NCBI GenBank assembly: GCA_910588905.1
Contig: CAJURZ010000006.1
Location: 1 to 56,298, forward strand
DNA length: 56,298 nucleotides
Reading direction: 5' to 3'
From: an uncultured Eggerthellaceae bacterium
GTDB lineage: Bacteria > Actinomycetota > Coriobacteriia > Coriobacteriales > Eggerthellaceae
The notes below the pieces were generated by a model. It made no database searches, had not been told where the DNA came from, and was given only the letters and a program-made list of their open reading frames with translations. Position 1 is the first letter of the stretch. The number at the start of each line of letters is the position of its first letter. This document shows positions 8,711-17,128 of this stretch, piece after piece. Both the position numbers and the translations under genes were made by a program.

Positions 8711-9039
8711 TTGAGCAGCACCTCCCAATGGTGCAGGTCGCCGAGGTTCGGGACGGCTTGGCACTCATGCACCGTGGCATCGGAGACCTCCCCGTCAATG
8801 CTCACCAGAGACCCCGCAGGGATGGCGAAGGCGCCAGTGCTCACCTTGGGGTCTATGTAGAGCGTGCCCTTCAAGGGCGCCTGCAGTTGGTAATCCGTGC
8901 GCCTGATCGAGGCGGTAGGCTCGAAGCAGACGCGCTCGATGGTCACAGGCTCCTCGAACTCGCCGCCGTAGGGCGTTCCTGTCTTCGGAACCTTGACCTT
9001 CGCAGTGGAGCGCAGCAGCCTGCGCGGCAGGGGCATCAT
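8707..9039 (-). CDS. Minor capsid protein 1-type head closure protein
   Basis: 110 aa. All-beta pattern with an N-terminal basic stretch (RRLLRSTAKVKVP), a central EEPVTIERVCFEP strand and a KGTLYIDPKVS hairpin, as in small head-closure proteins of the minor capsid 1 family. It is fourth in the connector cluster (9401 down to 7986). Two possible ATG codons lie next to each other; the first is annotated and overlaps the preceding stop (TGATG). Such proteins plug the portal after packaging (family knowledge). Confidence 0.68.
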   Translation of the reverse strand: MMPLPRRLLRSTAKVKVPKTGTPYGGEFEEPVTIERVCFEPTASIRRTDYQLQAPLKGTLYIDPKVSTGAFAIPAGSLVSIDGEVSDATVHECQAVPNLGDLHHWEVLLK

Positions 9040-9401
9040 TGCAGCCCCTGGTAGAGGAGGGTGGAGCCGACGAGCTCACGGCGCACGGCGCGCCTCATGT
9101 CAACGTCGTAGAGCGATGACGAGCCGGATGCCTGCCCCATGGTCGCGGAGAACTTGCCGAGCGTGACCGATGCCACGCCCTCGCCGATGCCGCCGGATGC
9201 CCCGTAGGCCTCGTCCACGTCCACGGCGGCGCACACCGCGCGGGTGTATGCCTCCACGTCATCATCGTCCTGCGGCTCGTTGTAGCCGATCACGTCGCGC
9301 ACCGCAGATACCGCCGCCCGAAGGGATGCCGCGAAGGCATCCGCTTCGAGCGTTCCGCCCTGAGCCTTGTATTGCTCGTATGTGACGGATGGCAGCGGCA
9401 T
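9036..9401 (-). CDS. Head-tail connector (adaptor) protein
   Basis: 121 aa. The N-terminus PSVTYEQYKAQGG followed by a helical segment with repeated acidic residues (EPQDDDDVEAYTRAV) is typical for gp15/gp6-like adaptors that dock on the portal ring. The C-terminus (RRAVRRELVGSTLLYQG) is the usual helix plus tail. It lies right after the small KAE-rich gene and before head closure. The family match is by pattern and order; no catalytic role is expected. Confidence 0.68.
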   Translation of the reverse strand: MPLPSVTYEQYKAQGGTLEADAFAASLRAAVSAVRDVIGYNEPQDDDDVEAYTRAVCAAVDVDEAYGASGGIGEGVASVTLGKFSATMGQASGSSSLYDVDMRRAVRRELVGSTLLYQGLQ

Positions 9402-9635
9402 CTACTCGCCCGCCTCCTCTCCGGCCTTGGCGTTGTCAGCCTTGGCCTCTGCCGGCTTCTCAGCGGCAGCCTCGTCCTTGGCAGCGTCTTCGGCCTTCTC
9501 GGCCTTCTCCGCGCCCTTGTTCTCGGCCTTGGCGTTGTCAGCCTTGGTCGTGGTCTTGGTGGTCTTCGCCTTGGAGGTCTTGGCCTCCTTCTTCTGGACG
9601 GCCTTGCCGTCGATGAGCAGACCCACGGTCTTCAT
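9402..9635 (-). CDS. Small Lys/Ala/Glu-rich protein between capsid and connector genes
   Basis: 77 aa. After a short N-terminus (MKTVGLLIDGKAVQK) the protein is almost only K, A, E, T and D, with imperfect KADNAKAE repeats. This predicts an unstructured or coiled-coil tail. It starts at ATG 9633-9635 with AGGAGG upstream. Its position after the major capsid gene is where head decoration or head-fibre proteins are found in many phages, but nothing in the sequence proves that. Not recognised as a family; its composition makes homology searches unreliable. Confidence 0.6.
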   Translation of the reverse strand: MKTVGLLIDGKAVQKKEAKTSKAKTTKTTTKADNAKAENKGAEKAEKAEDAAKDEAAAEKPAEAKADNAKAGEEAGE

Positions 9636-9649
9636 GTTGCTCCTCCTTC

Positions 9650-10522
9650 TTACTGGTGGCTCAGGTAGATGCCTGCGCGCTTGTTTTCGTAGCCGTCAAC
9701 CACGCCGTACTTGCGGTACTTCACGATGTCCGCATCCGCATCGGGGTTCTGGTCCGCGCTGATGACGGTGGGGCCGGCGATGTGGCGGTCGAACTTGATG
9801 AGCGCGGGCTTGTGCACGATCAGGAAGTTGATCGGCTTGGAGAGTTCCGAGGGCTTCCAGCCGCCCGCGATCTCGTCGCCGTCGCGCCCGCTGAGCAGGT
9901 CGATGGCGGTGTTGAAGCGGCCACGGGGCACCTTGGTGATGCCGGCGAAGCCGTCAAGCGCCTCGCGGGACTTGGTGGTGTCCAGGGCCTTCACGGACTT
10001 GAGCAGCGTGGAGGTGGTGAACAGGTAACGCTGCTCGTCGGGCACCTCATTCTCGTCCATTTCCGTGGTGGCCGTGAGGATGGCCTCAAGGAACTGGGCG
10101 CCGCCCTCGATGGAGTCCGTGTTGTTGGTGATGCCGGTGAGCGCGGCGATCTTGGCGAAGGTGAAGGCATCGCCCTCAGGTGCCACATGCTCGCGCATCA
10201 GGATGTTCGCGGCCTGCCCGAAGGCGAGGTCGAAGGATTCCTGGTTGTCCATGGCATCGACCATGATCTTGGTGCCACGGTCGTAGTCGGCCTCCACGGT
10301 CTTCCACACGAGGGATACGCCGCTGTTGGAGGTGTAGCCGCTGGCGCGGTCGTAGTCTCCGAGGCCGCCGACCTCCATCTGCGGATAGCAGAACTCGTGG
10401 ACGTTCTGGGTGGGGCGCACCTGGGAGGGGGCGCTGTCCAGCACGGAGGTGCAGGCCGCCTGGCGGTACACCTCGTCCAAGATGGTCTGGATGCCCTGGG
10501 GCAGGGTGATCTGGTTGGGCAT
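9650..10522 (-). CDS. Major capsid protein
   Basis: 290 aa, size of an HK97-fold capsid subunit without delta domain. It follows a scaffold gene and precedes connectors. Pattern: N-arm with QTILDEVYRQAACTSVLD, then WKTVEADYDRGTKIMVDAMDNQES (E-loop/spine type), and a C-terminal beta region ending VDGYENKRAGIYLSHQ. Strong site AAAAGGAG upstream of the ATG at 10520-10522. The separate scaffold gene means no N-terminal scaffold part is needed. Recognition is at fold and neighbourhood level. Confidence 0.9.
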   Translation of the reverse strand: MPNQITLPQGIQTILDEVYRQAACTSVLDSAPSQVRPTQNVHEFCYPQMEVGGLGDYDRASGYTSNSGVSLVWKTVEADYDRGTKIMVDAMDNQESFDLAFGQAANILMREHVAPEGDAFTFAKIAALTGITNNTDSIEGGAQFLEAILTATTEMDENEVPDEQRYLFTTSTLLKSVKALDTTKSREALDGFAGITKVPRGRFNTAIDLLSGRDGDEIAGGWKPSELSKPINFLIVHKPALIKFDRHIAGPTVISADQNPDADADIVKYRKYGVVDGYENKRAGIYLSHQ

Positions 10523-10526
10523 TGGT

Positions 10527-11054
10527 TTACTCCTTTTCGTTGGTCAGCCCGAAGGTCTCGCGCATCTTCTTCGTGCGCTCGTCTTCGGGGTCGGGGGTTC
10601 CCTTGGGCTTGCCCCCTGTGGACTTGCTGTTATCGGTGGACGTGAACAGGTAGGGCGCGGCCTCTTTCAGCTTCTCGATGTCGCCATCGAACTCGCCGAG
10701 GCGTGCGCTCGCCGCCACCACGTCATGGCATCCGGCCGCCTTGAGCGCGCTCTCGGTCTTCGCAGTTTCCTGCTCGGCCTTAAACTGCTCGAACTCGTCC
10801 TTGAGGGCCTTGTACCCTTCGGCCTCGGCCTTCGCAGCGTCGCGCTCTGCCTCCACCTTCGCGATGTCGCGCTGGTACTTGTGGGCGTTCACGGTGCTGC
10901 CGGCAGGTGCAGCAGGCTGCGGTGTCGGCTCGGCTGCTGGTGCAGGCTCTGCGGCAGGTGCAGCAGGCTGCGGGGCGGGTGCCGGTTCCGCCGCAGGGGT
11001 CGGTGCCGGCGTAGGCTCGGGCGTGGGCGTGGGTGTCGGTTCTGTTCCTGTCAT
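10527..11054 (-). CDS. Capsid scaffold protein
   Basis: 175 aa from ATG 11052-11054, with AAAGG nine bases upstream. A TTG three codons earlier is possible but too close to that site. The N-terminal ~50 residues are a proline/alanine/glutamate low-complexity arm of TP, AP and AAEP repeats. The middle (about 60-115) is a coiled coil (KVEAERDAAKAEAEG) and the C-terminus is a small helical domain ending KKMRETFGLTNEKE, the usual capsid-binding end of DUF4355/GP20-type scaffolds. It sits right before the major capsid gene. A terminator upstream (11198-11224) suggests its own promoter in the ~130-bp gap. Confidence 0.85.
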   Translation of the reverse strand: MTGTEPTPTPTPEPTPAPTPAAEPAPAPQPAAPAAEPAPAAEPTPQPAAPAGSTVNAHKYQRDIAKVEAERDAAKAEAEGYKALKDEFEQFKAEQETAKTESALKAAGCHDVVAASARLGEFDGDIEKLKEAAPYLFTSTDNSKSTGGKPKGTPDPEDERTKKMRETFGLTNEKE

Positions 11055-11197
11055 TGCTTCCAACCTTTCCTTCCGGGGTTTGGTTTCCGCGCTTCTCTGC
11101 GCGCTTCGGTACCTGATTGCCGCTCAGGCGGGCGATTGAGACCGTTGCCGCCGTCTCTCGCGCAGTTGGAAGTTTCCCCAAGGTGTCGCCTGGGCAT

Positions 11198-11224
11198 GAA
11201 AAAGCCCCGCGCTCGGCGGGGCTT
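11198..11224 (-). terminator. Intrinsic terminator between packaging and capsid genes
   Basis: Stem AAGCCCCGC (11202-11210) and GCGGGGCTT (11216-11224), followed on the minus strand by TTTTTC. It lies just after the small gene ending at 11235 and before the scaffold gene, so it would split the head operon in two. Confidence 0.85.
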
Positions 11225-11234
11225 CACGGTTTCG

Positions 11235-11408
11235 CTAGACTATCGCGTCATCCGGCAGGCCGGGGTCGAACGGCTGCCCTGTGTCGAGGCACTGGCGTAT
11301 TGCCGCGATAACATCCTCGTCCGGGGCGCTCATCATCATCATGCGGGGGAAGATGTCCCCGAACTTTGCCTTGTACTCGTCCATGAGTTCGTAGATCAGG
11401 TCATCCAT
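11235..11408 (-). CDS. Small acidic phage protein after head morphogenesis gene
   Basis: 57 aa, starting at an ATG that shares its A with the TGA of the head morphogenesis gene (TGATG), and ending at TAG 11235-11237, just before the terminator. The sequence has an acidic helical N-terminus (MDDLIYELMDEYKAKFGD), four consecutive methionines, then a helix with IAAIRQCLDTG. Translational coupling and position at the end of the packaging operon make it real. I do not recognise a family. It may be a head-assembly accessory factor, which is inference from position only. Confidence 0.7.
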   Translation of the reverse strand: MDDLIYELMDEYKAKFGDIFPRMMMMSAPDEDVIAAIRQCLDTGQPFDPGLPDDAIV

Positions 11409-13783
11409 CAGATAGCCCCTTTCTCAATCGCTTCGATTATATCCTCGAATATCTCCGCCGACTTCGGCAGGTACTGCTTGAGCACCGCAAGGCTCTCAGG
11501 GTTGCCGATGTGCGCGCTGTAGAACTCCGCGAACGCCTCGCGTGCGAGCGCGCCGCCGCCTTTGTCCCAGTACGATGTGCGATGCCCCCAGCCGCCGTCC
11601 ACCTTGTTGCCGGTCGCGCCGCCGAAGATGTCAGAGAGGTCGGCCTTCTGGGCATCTGTCATGCCCCTGATCTCCTTGCCCACGGCCTCATAGGCGCGCT
11701 GCTTCTTGACGGCCTCCTTGTACTGCGGGTCTTTCTTGACGGTGGCCACGATGCTCTTCTTGCTGGCCTTGATGGCCTTGACCTCCTCTGGCGTGTAGCC
11801 GTAGTCCTCCGGCTTGAAGCCTGGGGATGTCACGCGCTGGTACGCGCGGGCATCGTGCCGCAGCGCGGAGAACGTTGCCTCGGACAGCATACCTGCGTCG
11901 CGCATCCCCCTCAGGTCCATGGCGTCGATGAAGGCGGCGGCTTCCGCCTTGATGCGCGCGTGCACCGCATCGACGTAGGCGGTCGCCTCCTCCTTGAGCA
12001 TCTTGCCGAAGGCGTTTCCCTTGTACTTCGTGGAGGCGTACATATCGCCATAGGGAACGCCTGCGGCACGCTTGGCCGCATAGCCCTGCGCCCCCGTGCT
12101 GATGTAGTCGATATGGTGGCCGAACTCGTGGAACCACGTGTTCATGGACGGCCTGCGCGCGTCGGCGTAGGTGTTGGCCACGTTGATGCGCACGCCCACG
12201 TCGCTGGGCGAGAAGTGGGCGGTGCTGCGGTAGGCGTGGTCGATGAGGCTCAGCTGGTCCTCGTATCGCAGGTACAGCCGCGCCGCCGGCGTGGTGCCCT
12301 TGCCGACTAGCTTGGCCACCTTGTCCACGTGCTTGTCTTCCAGCTTCGCGTATATGGGGGCGGACCTGTCCACGGCGGTCTTGGCCGCGTGCTGCGCGCC
12401 CTTGATCTTGGCGGGGTTTCGCAGCGCGCTCACGATGCTCTTGAAGATGCCCTGCTGGTCTGAGGCTGAAAGCGATGCGAAGTCTGCGGCGGTGCCCCCA
12501 CGGCTGGCCATTTCCTTGGCTATGGCGGCGCGTGCCGCGCTCTTGGTGATTCCGTTGGCCTTGAGCGTCGCGGATGCGCCCGAGCCTCCCAGGAACTCGT
12601 CAACCTTGCGCCCGCTGGCCTTGATGGCGGTGCCCTTCGGCATGTCGCCAGCCCATTCTCTGTTCGGCCTCCTGGTGAGCACGGTGGTGCCGGGCTTCGC
12701 CTTGGCGTTGGCGTCGCTGATGAGGTCGCGCATGGCGCTCTGCCGATCTTTCAGCGTGCTCTGGGCCTTGAGCAGGTTGGTGCGGCTCTCAAGGCTGCCC
12801 GTCTTATCGTAGACCTGCTGCGCGCCCCTCAGTTCTCGCTTGGCCTCGCGGATGCGCCGCTCAAGGTACCGCTGCTGCTGTTCCAGTTCGTACACCTCCG
12901 AGCCTTCCAGCCCGCTGGGGTGCTGCGGGTTCTGCTCGTATGCCCTCGGCGCTCCGTGTCGGTACGGCCCGAAGCTGTGGCGGCAGTTCGCGCCCAGGAG
13001 GCCGTCCACGCTTCCGTAGCGCGTGGCCTCGTAGAAGTCGGCGTACTTGTGGCCGTCTATCTCCACCTCGCCGTGCAGGCTGTAGACCTGCCCCTGCCAT
13101 GCGGCATGGCTCGGCCTGCTGTCCTCGTGGCTCGATACCTCCACAAGCGTGACCTCGCCGCGCTCCATCCGCTCCAAGGTCATGCGCGCGCCGTCCTGCG
13201 CGATCTGTGTGCGGATGTGACGGCGCACGGCCACGTCCACCTTGTTGGCCACGGTGACGATGCCGGTGCTGGCGTTCTGGTATGTGATGATCGGGATGCC
13301 CTCGCGTTCCAGCTTCCTCACGGCGGAGTGCAGTGCCCGCTCCGTGGTCATGGTGCCGGTGTTCACGCGCGTGATGGCCTCCACTGAGGCCGAGAGGAAG
13401 GCCTGCTTGGCGCCCTCCACCATCTGGATGTTGTCGCGTGCCAAGATTCTGGCCACGCCGTCAACGGTCGCGGTGACCTGCTGAGGCCATAGCGGCGTGC
13501 CCTTGCCCATCCGCCTGATGTCATCGGCATCGGATGCCTCTATCAGGCGCTCGGCGGTCTCGCGCACCCCGGCCGCGATGACCTCGCGCTCGTCGTTGAT
13601 GTAGTCGCGAAGCTGCTGGGTGTGGGACTGGGCGAGGAGGTTGAGCTCCGTCATGGTCATCTGGTCAAGTTCCTCCACGTTGATGAGGGCGATGACCAGG
13701 TGGTCGAGCATCTTGGCCTCTATGTCGTTGTAGACGGCGGCAACCGCGTCGCCAGCCGTCTCGATTTGCTCAGGGGACAGCAT
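11408..13783 (-). CDS. Minor capsid/head morphogenesis protein with C-terminal zincin-like domain
   Basis: 791 aa, about twice the usual head morphogenesis protein. The N-terminal half (to ~290) matches the phage minor capsid 2/SPP1 gp7 type: helical start, then HEDSRPSHAAWQGQVY and ANCRHSFGPYRHG, the conserved H/D and C-R-H motifs. A coiled coil (~295-350) links to a second half with H552-E-F-G-H556, a metallopeptidase HExxH motif, and an E749-A-F-A-E753 helix near the C-terminus that could supply the third ligand. Such fused domains occur in some phages as capsid-carried effectors or proteases. The activity is inference; the motif is seen directly. It overlaps the portal stop by one base. 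Confidence 0.82.
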   Translation of the reverse strand: MLSPEQIETAGDAVAAVYNDIEAKMLDHLVIALINVEELDQMTMTELNLLAQSHTQQLRDYINDEREVIAAGVRETAERLIEASDADDIRRMGKGTPLWPQQVTATVDGVARILARDNIQMVEGAKQAFLSASVEAITRVNTGTMTTERALHSAVRKLEREGIPIITYQNASTGIVTVANKVDVAVRRHIRTQIAQDGARMTLERMERGEVTLVEVSSHEDSRPSHAAWQGQVYSLHGEVEIDGHKYADFYEATRYGSVDGLLGANCRHSFGPYRHGAPRAYEQNPQHPSGLEGSEVYELEQQQRYLERRIREAKRELRGAQQVYDKTGSLESRTNLLKAQSTLKDRQSAMRDLISDANAKAKPGTTVLTRRPNREWAGDMPKGTAIKASGRKVDEFLGGSGASATLKANGITKSAARAAIAKEMASRGGTAADFASLSASDQQGIFKSIVSALRNPAKIKGAQHAAKTAVDRSAPIYAKLEDKHVDKVAKLVGKGTTPAARLYLRYEDQLSLIDHAYRSTAHFSPSDVGVRINVANTYADARRPSMNTWFHEFGHHIDYISTGAQGYAAKRAAGVPYGDMYASTKYKGNAFGKMLKEEATAYVDAVHARIKAEAAAFIDAMDLRGMRDAGMLSEATFSALRHDARAYQRVTSPGFKPEDYGYTPEEVKAIKASKKSIVATVKKDPQYKEAVKKQRAYEAVGKEIRGMTDAQKADLSDIFGGATGNKVDGGWGHRTSYWDKGGGALAREAFAEFYSAHIGNPESLAVLKQYLPKSAEIFEDIIEAIEKGAI

Positions 13784-15207
13784 TAGAAGCCCGGATCTAT
13801 CGCTGCGGCCTGGTCTGGCACGGCGGCCGCTGCATCCTCCTCGTTGAATCCGCAGTAGTTCACGAGGTACTTGCGCTTGAGGGCGGGGATGCCCAGCATG
13901 CTGATCTCGGTGAGCGCCATGTTCTTGTCCGTCTGCGTGTCGGTGATGACGCTGTCATCGAAGTCGATGGAGACCGCTGCCTGCGTGTCCACCGCTGTGC
14001 CGCAGATGCCCTTGCAAACGCCCGCCACGCCGCGCACCAGCGTGGTGATGGAGCCGCTGAGGGCGTTCTGGTGCTTCCTGAGCGTTCTGGCCAGCATGCT
14101 GGAATCGCTCACCACCTCGGTGGCCGTTTTCAGGCCGTCCTTGTGGTCCCATGCCCAGTAGTTGTCCCCAAGCCCGCAGGTGAGGGAGAGCATCTTGAGG
14201 CCGGCGTTGATGGCCGCCTCGTTGTCGGCCACGCGCATCTCGGGATGCACCACCTTCATCGGGTCGGTGCCCTCCTCGCCGGGAGGCGTGCGGAACACGG
14301 TGTCATCGGCCTCGCCGAATGCGGCGTACTCGGTGACCTTGTTGCCGTTCGCGTCCTTCTTGGTCTTCTTCTCGATCATGGTGTCGGTCACGAACATCTT
14401 GGGGCGGCCGACCCGCATGTGCACCAGCAGGCTGGTGAGCGCCTCGTCGGTGGCTTTGATGGCGCTGATGCCCTTCTCGAAGATGCTGGCGCCCATTGCG
14501 CAATAGCTGAAATGGGGATTCGGGACGGCGGGCTTCACGAGTGCGAAGGTCTGCTCGGTGCTCTTGGTGTCGAGGTCTGCGATAACGCTCTCAGGGAACA
14601 CCATGCGGTGGCTCTTGATGTCGAACAGCTGCGTGAGGATGTGGTAGGTGCCGTCCAGCAGCACGTGGGCTTGGCATTGGTCATAGTCGCGGCCGTCCAG
14701 CTCCACCCGTGTCACGAACGCGCACTGCGTGCAGCTGTCAGCCGACCACGTGAGGGGGAGGCACTGGTGCGCCTCGTAGTCCTCGATCTCCACGCGCGCA
14801 TCGGGGTGGAGCATGCCATCGTCCGAAACGTCATAGACCCCGCAGGCCCATCCCCCCGTGCCGAGGGCGAAGGAGCGGGTAACGAAGTCGGCCTGGTTCA
14901 CGCCGAAGCCGCCGAAGTGGGCAGCGATGACTTTCTGCATCCCCTCATCCTCGGCGGTGATGCCCAGCTTCTCGTTCATCAGCAGGTCGCTCCACGCTTC
15001 CGCCGCCAGTGCCGCAGGGTGCAGCGTCTCGCGGTCAACGCGGAAGCGGCGCATGTTCCTGCTCACGCTGTAGTGGTACCAGTTGTTGTCGGCCGTGTAC
15101 CAGCCCCAGTACTTCCCGATGATGCCGCTCATGCGGGTGTCGGGATGATAGCCCATCATCTTGAGCCATTCGATTGCGAAGGCGAAAGTGCCGCGCTCCT
15201 CTGCCAT
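13783..15207 (-). CDS. Portal protein (SPP1 gp6-like)
   Basis: 474 aa from ATG 15205-15207 with AGGGG eight bases upstream; a longer frame to 15267 has no ribosome site and would overlap the terminase. Size, order (terminase, portal, minor capsid) and sequence (FAIEWLKMMGYHPD, GTGGWACGVYDV, then a long DEALTSLLVHMRVGRPKMFV crown-stem region and an IDFDDSVITD wing strand) fit portals of the SPP1 gp6 family. The protein forms the dodecameric DNA channel at one capsid vertex (family knowledge). The C-terminus (ALKRKYLVNYCGFNEEDA) is the typical end. Confidence 0.88.
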   Translation of the reverse strand: MAEERGTFAFAIEWLKMMGYHPDTRMSGIIGKYWGWYTADNNWYHYSVSRNMRRFRVDRETLHPAALAAEAWSDLLMNEKLGITAEDEGMQKVIAAHFGGFGVNQADFVTRSFALGTGGWACGVYDVSDDGMLHPDARVEIEDYEAHQCLPLTWSADSCTQCAFVTRVELDGRDYDQCQAHVLLDGTYHILTQLFDIKSHRMVFPESVIADLDTKSTEQTFALVKPAVPNPHFSYCAMGASIFEKGISAIKATDEALTSLLVHMRVGRPKMFVTDTMIEKKTKKDANGNKVTEYAAFGEADDTVFRTPPGEEGTDPMKVVHPEMRVADNEAAINAGLKMLSLTCGLGDNYWAWDHKDGLKTATEVVSDSSMLARTLRKHQNALSGSITTLVRGVAGVCKGICGTAVDTQAAVSIDFDDSVITDTQTDKNMALTEISMLGIPALKRKYLVNYCGFNEEDAAAAVPDQAAAIDPGF

Positions 15208-15208
15208 G

Positions 15209-16861
15209 CTATAACCCCTGCCTAATCCATACGGATGCCGCGTAGCCTGCGGCATCAAGCGTGTCATCGTCTACCTTTGGCAGTGTCTCCGTAATGTCGC
15301 CCGACGGGGTTATGACGTACTCAAGGGCGGGAATCTGCTCAGCCGCGAGCGGGCAGGTGTTCGGGTCGATGACGATCTTGGCCAACCGGTTGAACCACCG
15401 CACGCGCTCGCTTGGGGAGTTCACGCCCTGCTTGTAGGCCTTGCGCGCGTGAAGCCCCTGCTGCTGGTAGTACAGGATCATGCCCTTCGCCGCGCTATCG
15501 CACCAGAGGTCATCATCCTCCTCGTCCCATCCCTCAAGCCTCTCGGCCAGAAGCGGCGCGGTCTTCGTGTCGTGCGCCTCGCTGCCTGTGGCGCTGTCCT
15601 CATCGAGGAACCACAGCACGTGCTCGTCCACGTCATAGGCCACGCGCTCGTGAACCCACGGGTGGACGCTGCCGGCATCTACCCCGTGGGCTATGTTGTC
15701 CAGCGCCTCGCGCTCCTCGTCTGTGATGGGTCGCACCTCGATGATCTCAGGGTCGATGACGTTGGCGCCTGTGCCTGTGGCCACGCCGTCGTACTCGTGG
15801 CGGTACGCCTTTGGGTTGCGCGCCTTGAGTGCTTCGGCTACGGCGATGAACGCCTCGCCCAGCCACGCCCTCGGCGCATCCGTCCAGTGCGAGCGATGCA
15901 CGGTGCGGCCTTCCTGGGGCTGCTTGCTCTCGCGGTTGACCCAGGCGTTGGCCGATACGGGCGGGTTGTAGCTGAGGAACGTCCACGTGGGCAGGTCGTC
16001 GCCGCCGCGCAGCACCGTCTGCTTCACGTTGCGGACGTAGCGGTAGCCGGGGAACTGGCTGGCCTCCTCGAACCACACGTATGCGATATAGCCCTCCTCG
16101 GGCGCCAAGCCCTTGAGAGGGGAATCCTCGGGGTTCACGTTGTCCGCTCCGAAGAAGTAGATCACGTTGCCCGTCGGCCTGTGCACGGCCTGCAGGGGCG
16201 ACTTTCCCCATGTGAACTCGTCGGCCACGCCCATCCTCCGGGCTGCCTTCTTGATCTCCGCATAGACGGAGGTGCGCAGCTTGTTCGTCCGGTTGCGCAT
16301 GCACAGCGCATTGCGCCCCTGCACGGTGGTCACGCCGTTCACGATCTCGGTGGCGATGTGGCTGGTCTTGAGCGAGCCGCGCCCGCCTTCCTCCCATATC
16401 TCCTCGAACTCGTGGGCGATGATGGAGCGGTGCAGGTCGATGAAGGCGCGCCCGATGAGCAGCCCGAAGTCGTACACCCTCAGGATTCCGTCACCCTTGC
16501 CCGTATCGTCGGGCAGCACGTCCAGCAGCTTGGAGCCTGTGGCCATCATTGCATCGGTGGCCGCCTTGTCGATGAAGCCCTCTCGCGCCCTCTCCACGGC
16601 TATCTTGGATGCATGGGCGTTCAGGGCCGCCATTCGGTCGATGACGGCCGCACGCGACGCGACAGCCTGCTCTGCGGCCGCATCCTGCAACTCCTTGACC
16701 CTTGCGGAAACCTTGGGCAGCTTCTCAAGGCGGCAAGCCTGCGAGTCCACCGCCGAGTCCTTCCACTTGACAGACTTCGGGTAGGCCTCGCGGTACGCTT
16801 GGCGCTGAGACAGCCCACGGGCGCGGGCCTGGCAGTATTTCTCCTGGGGGGCGGTGAGCAC
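15209..16861 (-). CDS. Terminase large subunit with small-subunit-like N-terminal domain
   Basis: 550 aa from GTG 16859-16861, which overlaps the TAG of the previous gene (TAGTG) and has AGGGAA upstream. Residues 1-~60 look like a terminase small subunit (LTAPQEKYCQARARG, YREAYP, LEKLPKVSARVKEL), the HTH type of the Terminase_2 family. The rest is a PBSX-type large subunit: Walker A GGRGSLKTS at 159-167, an adenine/coupling region, and Walker B VWFEE at 262-266. The nuclease part follows, with acidic residues such as GVDAGSVHPW and DEDSATG and a late D (KVDDDTLDAAGYA). It cuts and packages DNA at the portal. No separate small-subunit gene is seen upstream. Confidence 0.9.
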   Translation of the reverse strand: MLTAPQEKYCQARARGLSQRQAYREAYPKSVKWKDSAVDSQACRLEKLPKVSARVKELQDAAAEQAVASRAAVIDRMAALNAHASKIAVERAREGFIDKAATDAMMATGSKLLDVLPDDTGKGDGILRVYDFGLLIGRAFIDLHRSIIAHEFEEIWEEGGRGSLKTSHIATEIVNGVTTVQGRNALCMRNRTNKLRTSVYAEIKKAARRMGVADEFTWGKSPLQAVHRPTGNVIYFFGADNVNPEDSPLKGLAPEEGYIAYVWFEEASQFPGYRYVRNVKQTVLRGGDDLPTWTFLSYNPPVSANAWVNRESKQPQEGRTVHRSHWTDAPRAWLGEAFIAVAEALKARNPKAYRHEYDGVATGTGANVIDPEIIEVRPITDEEREALDNIAHGVDAGSVHPWVHERVAYDVDEHVLWFLDEDSATGSEAHDTKTAPLLAERLEGWDEEDDDLWCDSAAKGMILYYQQQGLHARKAYKQGVNSPSERVRWFNRLAKIVIDPNTCPLAAEQIPALEYVITPSGDITETLPKVDDDTLDAAGYAASVWIRQGL

Positions 16862-17007
16862 TAGAAGCGTTCCCTGTGCTGTGTGACGCGCTTGCACCAA
16901 GGGCACCACATGGTCTTGATGTGGTTGCGCTTGCGCAGGTGGCCGCGCCTGCGGCGCACCGGCATCATGCCCCCGCACTTGCAGCACTTCATCTGGCTGA
17001 GCGGCAT
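16861..17007 (-). CDS. Small zinc-ribbon protein upstream of terminase
   Basis: 48 aa from ATG 17005-17007 with a perfect AGGAGG site; the longer frame starting at 17157 crosses a terminator hairpin and is rejected. Four cysteines in two pairs (CCKCGG and CPWCK) flank a basic stretch (RRRRGHLRKRNHIK), a nucleic-acid-binding zinc ribbon pattern. Translation is coupled to the terminase (TAGTG). Similar small zinc proteins are common next to phage packaging genes, but their function is unknown. Confidence 0.7.
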   Translation of the reverse strand: MPLSQMKCCKCGGMMPVRRRRGHLRKRNHIKTMWCPWCKRVTQHRERF

Positions 17008-17060
17008 GGCGGTCCTCCTATCTTGGCGGTGATTCTCTTGGATGTGTCGCAAAACGTAAG

Positions 17061-17086
17061 GGAGCCGCCCTAGGGAAGGCGGCTCC
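17061..17086 (-). terminator. Terminator-like hairpin between HNH and terminase operons
   Basis: Perfect 9-bp arms GGAGCCGCC (17061-17069) and GGCGGCTCC (17078-17086), followed on the minus strand by CTTACGTTTTG. It separates the modification/HNH block from the packaging genes. Confidence 0.7.
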
Positions 17087-17128
17087 GGTAGAGGAGGGTC
17101 GCGGCGCGACCGGGGAAGAAGGAAAGAT

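Noticed and set aside
9656..16864. Long plus-strand frames opposite the head genes
   Set aside because: They are high-GC shadow frames of clear minus-strand genes, with no ribosome sites or domain signals.
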